Of a DNA stretch of 64,000 nucleotides, positions 13,901 to 25,439 are shown piece after piece; the stretch's first letter is position 1; each line of letters starts with the position of its first letter. The DNA is taken from assembly GCA_024345305.1 (NCBI GenBank), contig BRON01000005.1, forward strand, positions 1,736,001 through 1,800,000, read 5' to 3'. Origin of the DNA: Mrakia gelida. Its lineage: Eukaryota > Basidiomycota > Tremellomycetes > Cystofilobasidiales > Mrakiaceae. A program made the translations under genes and the position numbers. Under the pieces are notes generated by a model. The model searched no databases and was not told where the DNA came from. It saw nothing but the letters and a program-made list of their open reading frames with translations.

Positions 13901-16073
13901 AGGGTTTCGCTCTCGTTACAGACTCGGGATGTTCACCGCTCAGCAAGAACGAGGAGATCTGGGAGACGTGTGAGTTCGACGCGCTCCTTCTCGATGTCGA
14001 TCTCGCTCGGATGCTCGAGCTGACCTCGCTCGTATCTCGTCTTCTCGCAGCTTCTGCCTCACCAACCCTCGACTTCCCGATCATCCCATCGGTGCGTCGT
14101 CTCGTTTCTGCTTCCTCTCGCTCGCTCTTTTGGCGTTCGAACTCCCCGAGCTCGTCGTCGTATCTCGCCACTGACCATCTTTTCTTCCCTCTTCCCTCTC
14201 TGGACTCAGTCATGTGTTCCGACGGCTTCATCAGACTCACAGGATACCCCAGGAACCAACTCGTCGGAAGGAACTGTCGAGTGAGTCCATCCGCCGCTCT
14301 CGTTTTCCCTCCCGCTCCCTTGCCCGCTGACGGGTTCTCTTCGATTCTTTCAGTTCCTCCAAGGACCTTCGACCAACCCCGAGTCGGTTCAGAACCTTCG
14401 AGATGCTTTGAACGCTGGTGTTCCTTCGTGTGAGGTGAGTCGTCGTCCGGAAAAAGGGAAGAGGGAGAGGAGAGAGAGCGGGAGGAGACGCGACGCGAAC
14501 TAACCTTCCTTTTCGTTCACGACGCGCTCGGTTCGGGCTTCAGCTTCTCCTCAACTACAAGGCCGACGGAACTGCGTTCTGGAACTGCCTTACGATGATT
14601 CCTCTCAAGGCCTCGTCGTGAGTTCTCTTTTCACCGCCCCCTCCCGCTCTCCCCTTCCCTTGCCCTCCCATCTCGTTCACTGACTCGTCTTTCCATCGTT
14701 TCACTGCTGGAACAGCGGTCGCGTGGACTACTTCCTGGTGTGTTCTATCTCTCTGATACACAGTTTCTTCGAGTCTGCTAACCCGTCCGTCTTCCGTTCT
14801 TGCAGGGCGGTCAAATCAACATCAGCGGTGCGCTCGCCTCTCGACAGTCGCTCTCCTTCCTCGTCGGAGCTTCCTCGAACGACAGCACTATGTCCTCGGT
14901 CGAAGATCAACACGCAATCAACCTCGCCAAGTCAGGAAACGCGGATCTCGAGCTGTCGCCCGAAGTCGTTTCAGCCGTGAGTCGTCTCTCGCTCCCTTCT
15001 CTCGCGCGACCTTCTTCCTGACCCACCCCCGGCTCCCTCTTCTCGCAGGTCGAGCGACAAATCGGTCATCAATCCCATCTTCGAGCCAAGGAGTCTCTCG
15101 GTCCAGGAGAACGACCAGGTGGAGCAGTCGCTGCCGGTCTCGTTCAGGACAACGACATCGCTGGGAGAGTCGGAGGCTTCGGAAGCACCAGTCCTGCTGG
15201 GATCTCGAAGTTCTTCTCGAAGCTTCGAGGCAAGACGACCCTTCCTGGAGTCTTCAGCGCCGACGGACAGAGGATCAGTGGTGCTGAGGGGATGTTGGGA
15301 ACTCAGGCGTTGCCCTTGGACGAGCAGATGGCCAAGTGAGTCGACTCGTTTCGAGAGAGAGAAGGACGCGACGCTGATCGAGTTTGCTTTCGTTCGACTC
15401 TCTCCAGGTTCACTGAAGTCTACTCGAAGGTCTTCCTCTTCCGAACGAAGAAGCTGGAGGTCATCTTCGTCACTCCTGCTCTTCTCGCCTACCTCGGTGC
15501 GTTATGCTTTGTTCGTCTTGAGTCTCACGAACTCGTCGCTCGTCGCTGACCTCTCCTCCCCCCTTCGTCGTCGCAGGATTCTCCGTCGCCTCGCCCAAGA
15601 AGATGTACGCATCCCCGCTCCTGCACCAAGAGTAAGTATACTTCTTTCTTCCTTCCGTCTTCGAGTCTCGAACTGACCTTTTCTCTCTTTCGCTTCGTTC
15701 TTCCAGCTTCACCGACCTCCTCTGCCTCCCGACTCGACGAGAGACGGCCGAGCTCAAGAAGAACGTCAGGAAGATCGTCCAGACCGAAGCGGCTCACTCC
15801 CTTCGAGGAGGAATCAGGCTTTCAAGCAAGGTTCGAGGAGCGAGATCGGCTGCTGTTTCGGATGTGGTGACTGAGGAGGGAGTGAGGTGAGTTTCCAGTT
15901 TCGACGCGTCGCTTTCTCTTATTTTGTTCGAGCGAGGTGAGACGAGACGCTGACTCTCAAACTCTTCCCTTTGGCTCGGATCTTGTAGGGTCACCCTCGG
16001 CTTGATGCATCTCACTCCTCTCAAGGATCAGAAGGGATACGTCGAGGCTTGGGCTTGCGTCTTCGGTGGTTGA
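10942..16073 (+). CDS. RGS-LOV-PAS blue-light receptor, with in-frame TGA
   Basis: The predicted protein couples a flavin blue-light sensor to an RGS domain, which accelerates GTP hydrolysis by G-alpha proteins. Nineteen exons give 1,172 codons. Residues 1-628 are disordered (Ser/Pro-, then Gln/Arg/Tyr-rich). An RGS-like domain follows (about 635-790, with FNELL, FREWLA, LLAFYQD). Next is a LOV domain (about 800-885) with the canonical GRNCR/FLQGP motif, whose photoactive Cys is near residue 823, and the closing GGQINIS strand. A second PAS-like domain lies at about 1030-1110. Conserved boundaries include micro-exons of 20 bp (13831-13850) and 22 bp (14716-14737). A TGA at 13252-13254 (codon 663) interrupts the RGS core between MGRF and FREWL. 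A CGA-to-TGA change would explain it. RGS-LOV proteins are known in fungi. The architecture is clear, but intactness is not. Confidence 0.88.
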
Positions 16074-16532
16074 GTCGTCGATACGTCGTTTCCTTCTCTT
16101 TCGCTTTCTCTCTCTTTGTTTCGATTCGCAGTCTTTGATTTGTTTCTTGGTTTCTACTTTCTTGGTCTCTCGTTTGTATGTTACTGTCTCAAAGCCCTAC
16201 CACAGCTTAGTTTTTGATCTCGTCTCCCCTGCGCTTTCGTTCGATCTCCTCACATCCCCTTCCATCCCCGTCCCTCTCTCCTTGTTCGTTTCTTCATACC
16301 TCTCGATTTCTCGATCTTACCTTACCATGTATCTTCCTTAACTCCTGAGGCCCACTATCGCGACCGATTTCGTCGATCTTTCTCCAATGAATGGAAACGG
16401 AAGTCGAAGTTCGACGCGTTTCGATCCCGGCTCGTCGCTTTACTGAACCAGCTCGCCAGACTCCCCGCGAGTGACCGTAGATCAAAAGGGGGTATGGAAA
16501 GTATGAAGATCGTCAAGTCATAGGAGCTAAAG
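16074..16532. other. Convergent 3' region
   Basis: 459 bp lie between the stop codons of the photoreceptor gene and the two-module F-box gene. T-rich stretches downstream of 16073 suit 3' ends. No gene is seen. Confidence 0.5.
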
Positions 16533-19255
16533 TCATACCGAACCAGCTACAACAACTTCTCCTCCTTCTCCCGCCTCATCGTCCACCTCAAGGGCCTCGA
16601 CCGTCTGCTTCCTCTCAAACTTCCCCCACTTCCACCCCTCCCTCACCTCCCCAAAGCCAGTTCCCCACTTATCCACCAACCTGATCCCAAGCTTCTCCAT
16701 CTCGAACCCATGCCTCGCTACCAACGCTCCCATCCGATGCGGCTCGAGCTCGAAATCCAGACTCGCGACGGCGAGGGTTCGGAGGTTCGGAAGTCGCGTC
16801 CGGTCGAGGAGATGGTAGAGACTCGACGGGATGGAGTAGTCCATGTGGAAATAAGGATCGTCTTCCTCGTCCTCGGACTCTTCATCTGCTCCCTCGAACT
16901 CCCAACCAAACGAGACTCGATCCGTGGGAGCGTCGAGCGGGATCTGAAGGATCTCGACCCGTTCGAGCGCTGGTAGGTTCGTTTCCCTGAGCATCTGTTC
17001 GAGCTCGATTCCGTTGACCGAGAGGGATCGAAGGTTGGTACTTCCCTCGAGGATAGCTGGGGTGTAGTAGAAGATGTGGGTTGGATCTGCCGTCCAGAGC
17101 GAGATGCGAAGGGAGGAGAGCTGTTGAGCTGTTTGAGGGGTGAGGAGGTTGTTGGGGTCGTAATGGTTGAAGTCTCCGACGAAGAGGTGAAGGGCGAAGG
17201 AGATGGGGTTCGGGAGAGGGCTGGGGAGGAGATCGAGGGTGGTGCTCGAGTCGACGTGGAGGGAGAGGGAGACGAGGGAGGGAGGGAGGATGAGTGGGTA
17301 GGGTGGGTCGAACGGGTCTGACGAACTGGAGAGGATGGAGAGGGAGAGTGTTTGGAGGTTTGGGAAGGTGGTGGAGAGGGGTTGCTTGAGACTCGTGATG
17401 GCGATTTTGTCAACTTGGAGGCATTGGAGGTGGCAGAGGGAAGAGAGGATCAAGGGAGGGTTACAGAGGTGGAGGAGGAGGGAGGTGAACGTTGCGCATT
17501 CTTGGGTCGAGATTCGTCGGATCCGGACCAGAAGGTTGGGGTGCCGAGCGAGGGAGGTTATCAAGGGGCGTGCATAGAAGGGACGAAGATGCTGGTAGAG
17601 GAGAGGCGACGCGATCGCCTAAGAGAAACGAGAAGAAACGAGGCGAAGACACGAGTCAGTTTGCGAGAGGGAGAGAAAGCCTTGCGGACCTTAGCCGAGG
17701 AGACTCACGTGCCACTGATGGCAAACAAGGGAAGCGACGGCCAGGAAGGATGTCCTAGTCTTGATGGCTCTGTGGAACGCGTCGCGTTTGGGATTGGAAT
17801 GGTGGCGGAAGGGAAGTCGAGGGTTGTCGGGGAAGTGGGAGTTGAGACTGATGATGATGAAGTAGAGCTCTTCCGGGAGTCTGAATATATAGAGAGAGCG
17901 AGAGTCAGCAACTGGCGAAGGAATCCGGAGGGGGAAAGAAGAAGGAGAGGGAGAGGACCGACCGCGTCGCCCTCGACTGCGAATGAACGCGTCGTTCGAT
18001 GTCCGAGATGGATGCTCCCGTGCTGTCGACGACGGTAACTCCGACCTCGAGAAGAGACGACCAGCTCGGGGTGGCTTCCAACGAGAGGGACGGTTCGAGG
18101 AGGTTGAACTGCTCGGACGCGAGCTTGAGTCTCTCCAACTTCGGAAGTCGGGTCCTGTTGAGGCCCTCGTCGACGATTCGAACGACTTCGACGGTTTCCG
18201 AGCGAGAACCCTTCACGGAGAGGATCTCGAGAGCTGGAAGTTCCACCGTTCCCATGAGATCTACGAGGTCGACGCCTTCGACCAGAAGCTCCCTCAGCCG
18301 AGTCCACAACTTGTTCAGCATCGACGGCCGTCCTTCCCTCATCGACAGAGGCTGCCCCGTCCAGTCCTGAAACGTGAGACGTAGTACCTCTGGACGAAGA
18401 GCCAGCCGAGCGAGGAAGGGTCCGAACGAGCAGACGGCGTCGACGGGTCGACCCTGATGCGTGCGTTCGGTCCAGACGACGTCGAGGTATCCGAGAAGAG
18501 GGTACGATTCGGGGGTGATGACCGGTGAGATCGAGTCCGACTGAGCGTTGATTTGAAGCCAGGTGAGAGTAGGAGGAAGAGTCAGGTGGGTTTCGCGATC
18601 CTCGAGAGCCCACATCTTCGAAGGGAGGGCGAGGGAGAGTCCCTCGAGGATGGGGCACGAGCTGCTCAGATCAACGGTGCCGTCTACTTCCCAGTTGATG
18701 ATGTGGATACCGCCGAGCTCGACAAGGGAGGGGAAGACGCAGGGCTCTTTCCAAGTCCAGGAGATGGGTCCGACGGAGGAGAGAGAACGAAGGACGCGAT
18801 GGTGGGAGGAGGGAAGGAAGAGGCGGTCGTTTTCGTCTCGGATGAGTACGTGGCGATAAAGAAGGGATGTGGCGGCGAGCTAGAAGCATAGAGAACCGAT
18901 TGCGAGTCAGTCGTTTGGAGATGGGAGAGGAAGGGAAGACGAGGGAGAATGGAAAGACGAACGTTCCAGGTTCGATTGACGAGCGCACAAGAAGCGAGCT
19001 GGGACTGCAGGATACGGATCGCCTTGGAGACTGAAGGTGCAGGGAAGGTCTTGGAAGGCGGAGAGACGAAGACCATGAAGATCTCGGCGAGAACCTCGGG
19101 TGGGAAACTAGAAGAGAAAGAAGAAAGGGGAGGGGGAGGAGCAGGGATCAGAATCAGAATCGAAGGCCGTCGTTCGAGGACGAGTACAGAGGAGTCGAAG
19201 CTCACTGAACCGTCTTCTTCAAGACTCTAGAGCCTTCGAGGTCGACTTGAGTCAT
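16533..19255 (-). CDS. Tandem F-box / leucine-rich-like protein (two modules)
   Basis: F-box proteins recruit substrates to SCF ubiquitin ligases; the target here is unknown. Module 1 starts at ATG 19255 (exons 19255-19206, 19107-18963, then from 18879). It has an F-box-like start (FPPEVLAEIFMVF, ASCALVNRTWN, ATSLLYRHV) followed by leucine-rich-like segments (FPSLVELGGIHI, LPALEILSVKGS, LPKLERLKLAS). The frame could stop at 17905. However, a splice from 17963 to 17880 joins in phase to a second F-box-like module (LPEELYFIIISL, FLAVASLVCHQWH, ASPLLYQHLRPF). Its exons at 17880-17709 and 17618-16533 carry acidic and leucine-rich-like segments. The second module has no upstream ATG of its own, which favours one protein of about 789 residues. 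If the 17963 donor is not used, the right part is a separate or broken gene. The gene is divergent from ATG22, 96 bp apart. Confidence 0.7.
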
Positions 19256-19351
19256 GGTCGTAAAGTTGAAGAAGGGAAGGGAGAGCCGGATGGAGTTGGC
19301 GGACAAGTTGAGCTCGAACCTTTCCTCCCCCTCTTGTCTCTTTCGACGGCC

Positions 19352-22094
19352 ATGTCTTTGCCCTCCCTCCCTACAGCCACGACTTCCTTGATCGCCTCAA
19401 ACACCCTTAAACCACCATCGGAAACAGACATGCTGCTCCTACAACCAGAAGACGGCCCTCTGAGTGAGGAAACGCTCCGACGAAGACACAACAAGCAGGT
19501 GAGCTCGATTCTGTCCCTCCCTTCCTTCCCTCCCTCTCGTCTTCTTCGCCTTTTTCTCTTGTCCCTACTCACTTCCACGCTCTTCTTCTTCGCCGGTATA
19601 GATATGGGCTTGGTGGTCCTTTGCCTTCGCTGCCGAAACATTCGCTGCTTGTGCGATGGTGAGCTCTTCTCGAGTCCATCTCTTCCCAGCGAGTCGCCTT
19701 TGATCGAGCTGACCGACCATCCTCCCGTCTTCCCACCCTCCCGTCGCCCTCTTCCGAACCTCTGCTTCCTCATCCCACTCCAGACTGTATTCATTCCCAT
19801 CTGCCTCGAACAGATATCTCGCTCGTCAGGATTTCTCGAGCCAGATCGCACAGTACCTTGCCCTCTTTCGGCGGATGATGAGGTCGAGGGATCCGCTCGC
19901 TGCAAAGCGAAGATAGCAGGAATTTGGGTAGACACAGCGTCTTTCTCGTGAGTACGACTCTCTTCTCTATGAATATTCATCTCAAAACAACACTTTCTGA
20001 CCGCTTCAACCCTTCGCCTCAGCCTTTACACCTACTCCATCTCCGTCGCTCTTCAAGCTCTCCTCGTCGTCTCCCTCGGATCCATGGCCGACCATCCCCC
20101 TCATCGGAAACTCCTCCTCCTCTCCTTCGCCTTCGTAGGGGCTCTCTCAGCCATCTCCTTCACCTTCATCTCCTCAGCACCCGTCCTCGCCCTCCTCAGC
20201 ATCGTCGCCATCGCCTGCTTCGGCTGCTCCTTCGTCTGCTCGAACGCGTACCTCCCCGACCTCGGCAAGGGAGGAGAGAAGGTCAGAGCTGCGAGAATCG
20301 AGTGGGAAGAGGAGGCAGAGCGGGAGAGGGAAGAGGGTGGAGGGGCTGCTGGAGAAGATGCGAGACCTGGACTGATGCTTCCGGGAGTGGAGTTCTCGAA
20401 CGACCACGACGACGCGTCTCGAGAAGGAGGCACGAACGAGGAGGAAGAAGGAGCGCCTCTCCTCGACGATCTCAACCTCCTCAACACCTCCCATACCTCT
20501 CATCTCCTCCAACTCAAGAAAACCTACCTCGAGTCCCTCGCCATCTACACCTCCCACATCTCCCTCCTCGCCATCGCCATCGGATACTCCGGCGGCGTGT
20601 CCGTCCTGATCCCTTCCTTCCTCCTCGTCGTCGCCATGGATGGAACATCCTTCTCCCTTCGACTCGCCGTCGCACTCAGTGGGGCTGTATGGGCGCTAGC
20701 CAGTTTACCTGCTGCGCGGTGGTTGGGGAGTTCAAAGGGCTGGAGAGGAGAGGGAGGAGGAGGGAAGGATCAGGAGAAGATCAGTTGGGTTGGAGAGGTT
20801 GGGAAGAGTTGGAGGAGTTTGGGGTCGATGCTGAGGCCGAGGGAGATTGCGAGGTTGAAGGAGACGTTTTGGTTCTTGTTGAGTTGGATGTTTTTGAGCG
20901 ATGGTGAGTCGTTCAGGCCGCCTTCCGAGCATGTTGAGACGCGTCGACTCGGACTGACCTGAACTTCGCCGCGTCTCTTCTTTTCGTGGATCAGCTGCCG
21001 CAACCTTCTCTTCGACAGCGATCATGTGAGCAAAATTGCCTGCATATGGTGCACGAGACTCGTTCTGACGCCACTTCTCTCTCACAGCTTCGCGAAAACG
21101 ACTCTCAAAATGTCCGTTCTCTCTCCTCCCTTCCCTCACACTTTCCTTCATCATCTGAGCTCCCCCTCCCACCTCATCCCTCTTCCAGGTCGTCAAGCGA
21201 AGTAATCATCGTCGCCTTCCTCGCTCAAGTCTCCGGCGTCTTCGGTGGTCTCACTTGTCCCATCCTTCAGAGGAAATTGGGTTTGTCGTCTCACCGTCGT
21301 CGCGTCCCATTTCCCCTCGTCCTTCCCCTCCCCTTCTTCCTCGCTGACTTTTCTCTCTTTCACCCTCCTTTCAGGCTGGTCCAACAAGCGCTGCCTCATC
21401 ACTCTCGTCCTCACGATGGCTGTCCTACCCGTCTACGGAATCATCGGACTCGTCTCGAGCGTTGGAGGACTCAAGACGCCGGGAGAGATGTACGCCGTTG
21501 CGTTCTTCTTTGGGCTTTGTTTTGGACCTTTTCAGTCTTTTGGTGAGTCGCTGACTACCATCCTCTGCGTCGGAGAAGCTTGACCTGGTACTGACCGAGC
21601 TTTCGTGCCCTCGTTCGCGACTCCAGCTCGAACGGTCTTCTCGTCGCTCATCCCTCCAGGACGAGTTCGTTCCCCTTCCCTTTCCCTCTTGTCACACTCA
21701 GCCCTGACCTTCCCTTCATCGCATATCCCTCTTATCGCTCGCAGGAAGCTCGCTTCTTCGGCCTCTACTCCATCACCGACAAGTCCTCGTCGTTCTTCGG
21801 GGTACGTCGCGTCTCTTTCCCTCTCCCTCTCTCTGCCCTTCCCTCCCTTTCTTCCCCGACATTGACCCCTCCCCTCCCCCTTTACCTCTTACTTGCTCGC
21901 AGCCAGCAGCAGTGGGTCTCATCGCCGATCTCACAGGCGAGATCCGATACGGCTTCGTCTTCCTCCTCTTCATGCTCGTCCTCCCCGTCCCGCTCCTCGT
22001 GTGGAAGGTCGATCTCGAGAAGGGCAGGGAGAGAGCGAAGGTTTATGCAGAGGAGGAGGCGAGGAGCGGTGGTGGAGGGCTTGTGAGGAGTTAG
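19352..22094 (+). CDS. ATG22: Autophagy-related protein 22, vacuolar amino-acid effluxer
   Basis: A multi-pass membrane transporter of the MFS-related Atg22 family, known to export amino acids from the vacuole after autophagic breakdown. Exon 1 is 19352-19498 and the stop is at 22092-22094, with many short introns between. Family signs are AWWSFAFAAETFAACAM in the first membrane span, the segment FIPICLEQ, a Cys-containing lumenal loop, spans such as ALLSIVAIACFGCSFVC, the NAYLPDL motif, a long acidic cytosolic loop (about residues 190-290), later spans LIIVAFLAQVSGVFGGL and AVAFFFGLCFGPFQSF, then [33 protein letters not shown], which is highly typical of Atg22. The start at 19352 gives a short N-terminal tail before the first span. 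Function is assigned by family. Confidence 0.93.
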
Positions 22095-22533
22095 GCGTAG
22101 TGGCCGGGTGGATTTGGTTTGATTTGTACGATGGATTTGAGGATGAGTGACGAGACGAGCGCGTCCGCGAGGTTGGATCGACGAGACGAGGACGAGAGCG
22201 AGAGTCTTCGGGAAGTCGGTGAGCGTGAGAGGAGAAACGGGATCGTGGTATTGAACAAGAGTAAAGGTGAGAACTACGTCAGGGCAACAAAGATTTCGAG
22301 AGAGGGGTGAGCGAAGAGAGGGAGGCGTGGAAGGAATCGAACAGCGACGAAAGCAAGACGAGTTTGTACGTGAGGTGCGAAGCGTATGGAATCGGTATGG
22401 ATAATCGAGTGAGATAATAAAGCGAGAAGATGTAAGGTCGGGAAGAGAAGACTAAGCGAGTACTGGAAAACTAAGAGCGAGAGAGAGAGAAGAAAAGAGA
22501 TAACGACGCGTCGACGACTTCCTCCCTCCCTCC
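22095..22533. other. Convergent 3' region
   Basis: 439 bp lie between the ATG22 stop and the minus-strand F-box gene stop. It is purine-rich on the plus strand (GAGA tracts near 22430-22500). No gene or RNA is recognised. Confidence 0.5.
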
Positions 22534-23681
22534 TCACCTCCAGCTCTCGATCGTCCTCCCCTCCCAAGCGTCCTCCCGATCCCTCCTCCCCGCTCCAGCA
22601 GGTCGCACCTCTACTACAATCTCCAAATTCCCACCTGGCTGCTCCCCAAACACGAAGTCGTCGTTCATCCAATACTCGATCGTCTCGCTCTCCAACTCCT
22701 GCTTCTCCTCCTCCGACCCAACCCAGGCGACGAGGCGGAACGATGAACCCTCCGGTATCTGGTATAGACCCGAGCACAGATTATCCGCCTCCGCTCCAAA
22801 CCCACCACGGCAATCCATGGTTGACCGAGCGGGGTCGAGAAAGTCGTGGCAGAGGAGGAAAGGAAGGGGGGTGTCGTTCGTCGACGTCGCGCTCCCCTCC
22901 TTTGCTCTTTTGGCCCGCCTGTAGAACTGGGCGAACGCGAGGCTCGAAAGCACTAGACAGGTGGTGGCGTTGCTGAGGACGATGCACGTCAGTCGATTCC
23001 AGGACGGGAGGTAGAAAGGGACGTCGGCGTCGGACGTGAAGGGTCCAAAGTGAAGGGAAGGACACCGACTGTTCTGGTCTGCCGCCCCAGAGCCCCTGAT
23101 GATGAAGCTGATTGGGTTGAAGAGGTTGAAGACCGTTGCGACCTGGGGTTCGTCCTGTACATCCTGAATCGTCTGTCGGCCTCGAACGTTGATAACGAAG
23201 ACGTCGATGGGAGAGGAGGGTTCGAGGGGAGGTCGCAAGGGAGTTCGAGGTCGTCCGTGTCCTCTGTGGTGCCCTTGGAAAAGTAGGTGAAGGTTCGGAT
23301 CCGAGAGAGAGGGACAAGGCGAGTGAGGGAGGGGATGAAGGAGCGAGAAGAGATGCTGGAAGGGGAGGAGGGAGGGGAAGTTGAGGTCGTCTGGAAAGAA
23401 GGCGAACCAAAGTGTTCAGCTTCAATGGTTCCTTCTCGGACATTGCTCAGAGAGGCTCAAGGACTCGAACTTACCTCCAGTAGGAAGAGCTTGACGACCG
23501 AATCCATGCTGTCCAGGACGACGTGGGTGTAGAGGAAGGGAGAGGCGAGCTCGAGGAAGGTCTTGCTCGACTTGCAGAGGGTTCCGAGCGTGGGTGTGTC
23601 GCAGTAAGAGAAGACCTCTCGAAGGAGTTCCGGAGGGATGTAGAGGTTCGAGGGGGTAGTAGACGGAGATACATCCGACAT
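22534..23681 (-). CDS. F-box-like protein with apparent 1-base frameshift
   Basis: Exon 1 (23681-23475) encodes an F-box-like start: YIPPELLREVFSYCD, GTLCKSSKTFLELASPFLYTHV. Exon 2 begins at 23390 and continues in phase as SSISSRSFIPSLTRLVPLSRIRTFTYF. The clearly coding remainder (DVFVINVRGRQTIQDV, ATVFNLFNPISFIIRG, down to the stop at 22534) lies in another frame. The frames meet at a run of three complementary G at 23209-23211. One extra base there would restore a single frame, so I read a 1-base deletion or an assembly error rather than an intron. The length would be about 350 residues. The C-terminal part carries no known domain. The start is 120 bp from the divergent F-box gene at 23802. 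Target unknown. Confidence 0.65.
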
Positions 23682-23801
23682 AGTTGATCTTTTGAGGGAG
23701 TCGAAGTCGGTAGCGAAGGAGAGGGAAGGGACGAGCTCGACGATTCCGTCGAGCTCGTTTTCGTTTGCCTTCCATCTTCCACCCTCTCGAAAGCAACAAA
23801 G
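23682..23801. promoter_or_regulatory. Compact divergent promoter of two F-box genes
   Basis: Only 120 bp separate the ATGs at 23681 (-) and 23802 (+), so the two F-box-type genes must share their upstream region. No TATA-like element is evident. Confidence 0.55.
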
Positions 23802-25439
23802 ATGGTTCTTTCGGCCATCCCCGAACCAGCACTCGTATCGAAAGCACAGGAGACAGTGGGGTCCCTCGACGAAGAAGTTTTCGCGCTCGCTGGGGACGAG
23901 GTGAGCTCTCCTCCTTCCCCCAACCTTCTCCTCTCTCGACCTCGAGCTCATTCTGTCTTCGTCCGCCTCAATTTACAGCCCTCCGGCAACTCTCAGGTCA
24001 TCTCTCAACCAAATACTACCACTCCAGCTCGACCTCTTCCTCGTGCGTACTCCAATTCTCAGCAGAGGAGTGTACAAAGCGAGCAAGACGAGAAGCTGAC
24101 CCACTCCCTCCCTCCCTTCATCGCTCGTTCTCGCTCGTCACAGATCTTCCCCTCGAAGTCCTCGAAAGGATCCTCACCTACACTTTCATCCGTTGGTCAA
24201 GACTCACTCCTTCCTCGGATCCCTTAAACCTCAACAACACGACCCACCTCCTCCTCGTCTCCAAGGCCTTTCGAGAGCTCTGTCTCCCTCTCTTCTATCG
24301 CTCGGTCACCATCACGCGTCCTTCGCACTACACGACCTTCTTCAACCCTCAAGATGGAATCTTCGTCGGTGGAGAGGATGGGAAGAAGAGATGGAGTTAC
24401 GTTCGGGAGGTGAGTCTCGCCTCGCCGTCCTCTTTTAAGTCGCTCGACGCCTGATCGATCGACGCGTCTTGACTCCCTTTTCTTCTTCCGTGTTCCTCCC
24501 AGCTCTCCATCATCCGCGGAATCGAACCTCCTCTCATCAAGCTTTCGGACTCCGACGACGGCCGTTCAAAAGGGTTCATCGCACCTCTCGCCCATCCGCT
24601 CTGGGACGAGTCGAAGACGGCGCTCTGGCCTGAGACATCAGCCTTCATACGAATCTGCCTCCTCGACTTCGACTCCCACCATCCCGTCTCTCCTTGCTCT
24701 AGCAGCGAGTTGGATCAGCTCTACCTCTCCACCCTTCGTTCACACCCCTCCCGTCACCAGAAAGCGGAGCAAGACCTCCAACGCGATTTCGCCCTCCACG
24801 ACGTCTCCTGGGAAGAGTGGGTTCGCCGCGCCGACTTCACTCAAGTACAAACGCAGATCATGAATCAAGTGGAAGTGGACTACCCCTCCACCCTCCTCGC
24901 TCAAGAACGGTTCTCGTACCTCGTCGAATTCCTCGATGCCACCGAACCTCAAGTTCTCATCGCCTCCACCCGCTTCCTCGAGTCCCAGGATTCCTACCTC
25001 TTCACCGATTGCGACTTCTACCCCGTCGTCCTCGTTCATCTCCATTCGAACTTCATCTCGGACCATCACCAGTCGGAGGAGGAAGCAGGTCGAGCACTGG
25101 CGCGAACAGCACACAAGTTTGCGACCCACCATGTCTTGAGGGCGATCAGGGTGATGGGGCTGGAGGACGAGGAAGACGGGGAGGAGAACGAGATTGTTGA
25201 GCCGTTTGTGGTTGAGATGGAGAGGATGTGGAAGGAGGAGGAGGAGACGGAGGTGGGGATGGTGGAGGAGGACAAGTCGTGGGAGTGGGCGTGTCATTGG
25301 GAGAACGGGAGGGACGAGTGGGCAACGCTTAGAGAGGTTAGTGTATTTCTCTTCATCTAGAGTGACTTTTACAGCTGATCGTTCGGTGCGCTTTCGCCTA
25401 CAGGAGGTGGATGGGGAGGAGAAGGAAGAACAGATCTGA
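23802..25439 (+). CDS. F-box-like family protein without MYND finger
   Basis: Five exons (23802-23900, 23979-24042, 24144-24409, 24503-25336, 25404-25439) give 432 residues. From residue 55 the domain LPLEVLERILTYTF, LLLVSKAFRELCLPLFYRSVTITRPSHYTTFF matches, block for block, two other genes in this window (34784-36567 and 57272-59009). Intron phases at the domain edge also match. The 54-residue N-terminus, where the other two carry a MYND zinc finger, holds no cysteines in a finger pattern. The C-terminal half is acidic with Glu-rich runs near residue 390. The F-box-like region suggests an SCF adaptor, but the family is not one I can name and the substrate is unknown. Confidence 0.8.

Noticed and set aside
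22320..22400. GTTCGATTCC-like word on the minus strand suggesting a tRNA T-arm
   Set aside because: No matching acceptor stem, anticodon arm or A-box at tRNA spacing. No tRNA or rRNA was found anywhere by eye.
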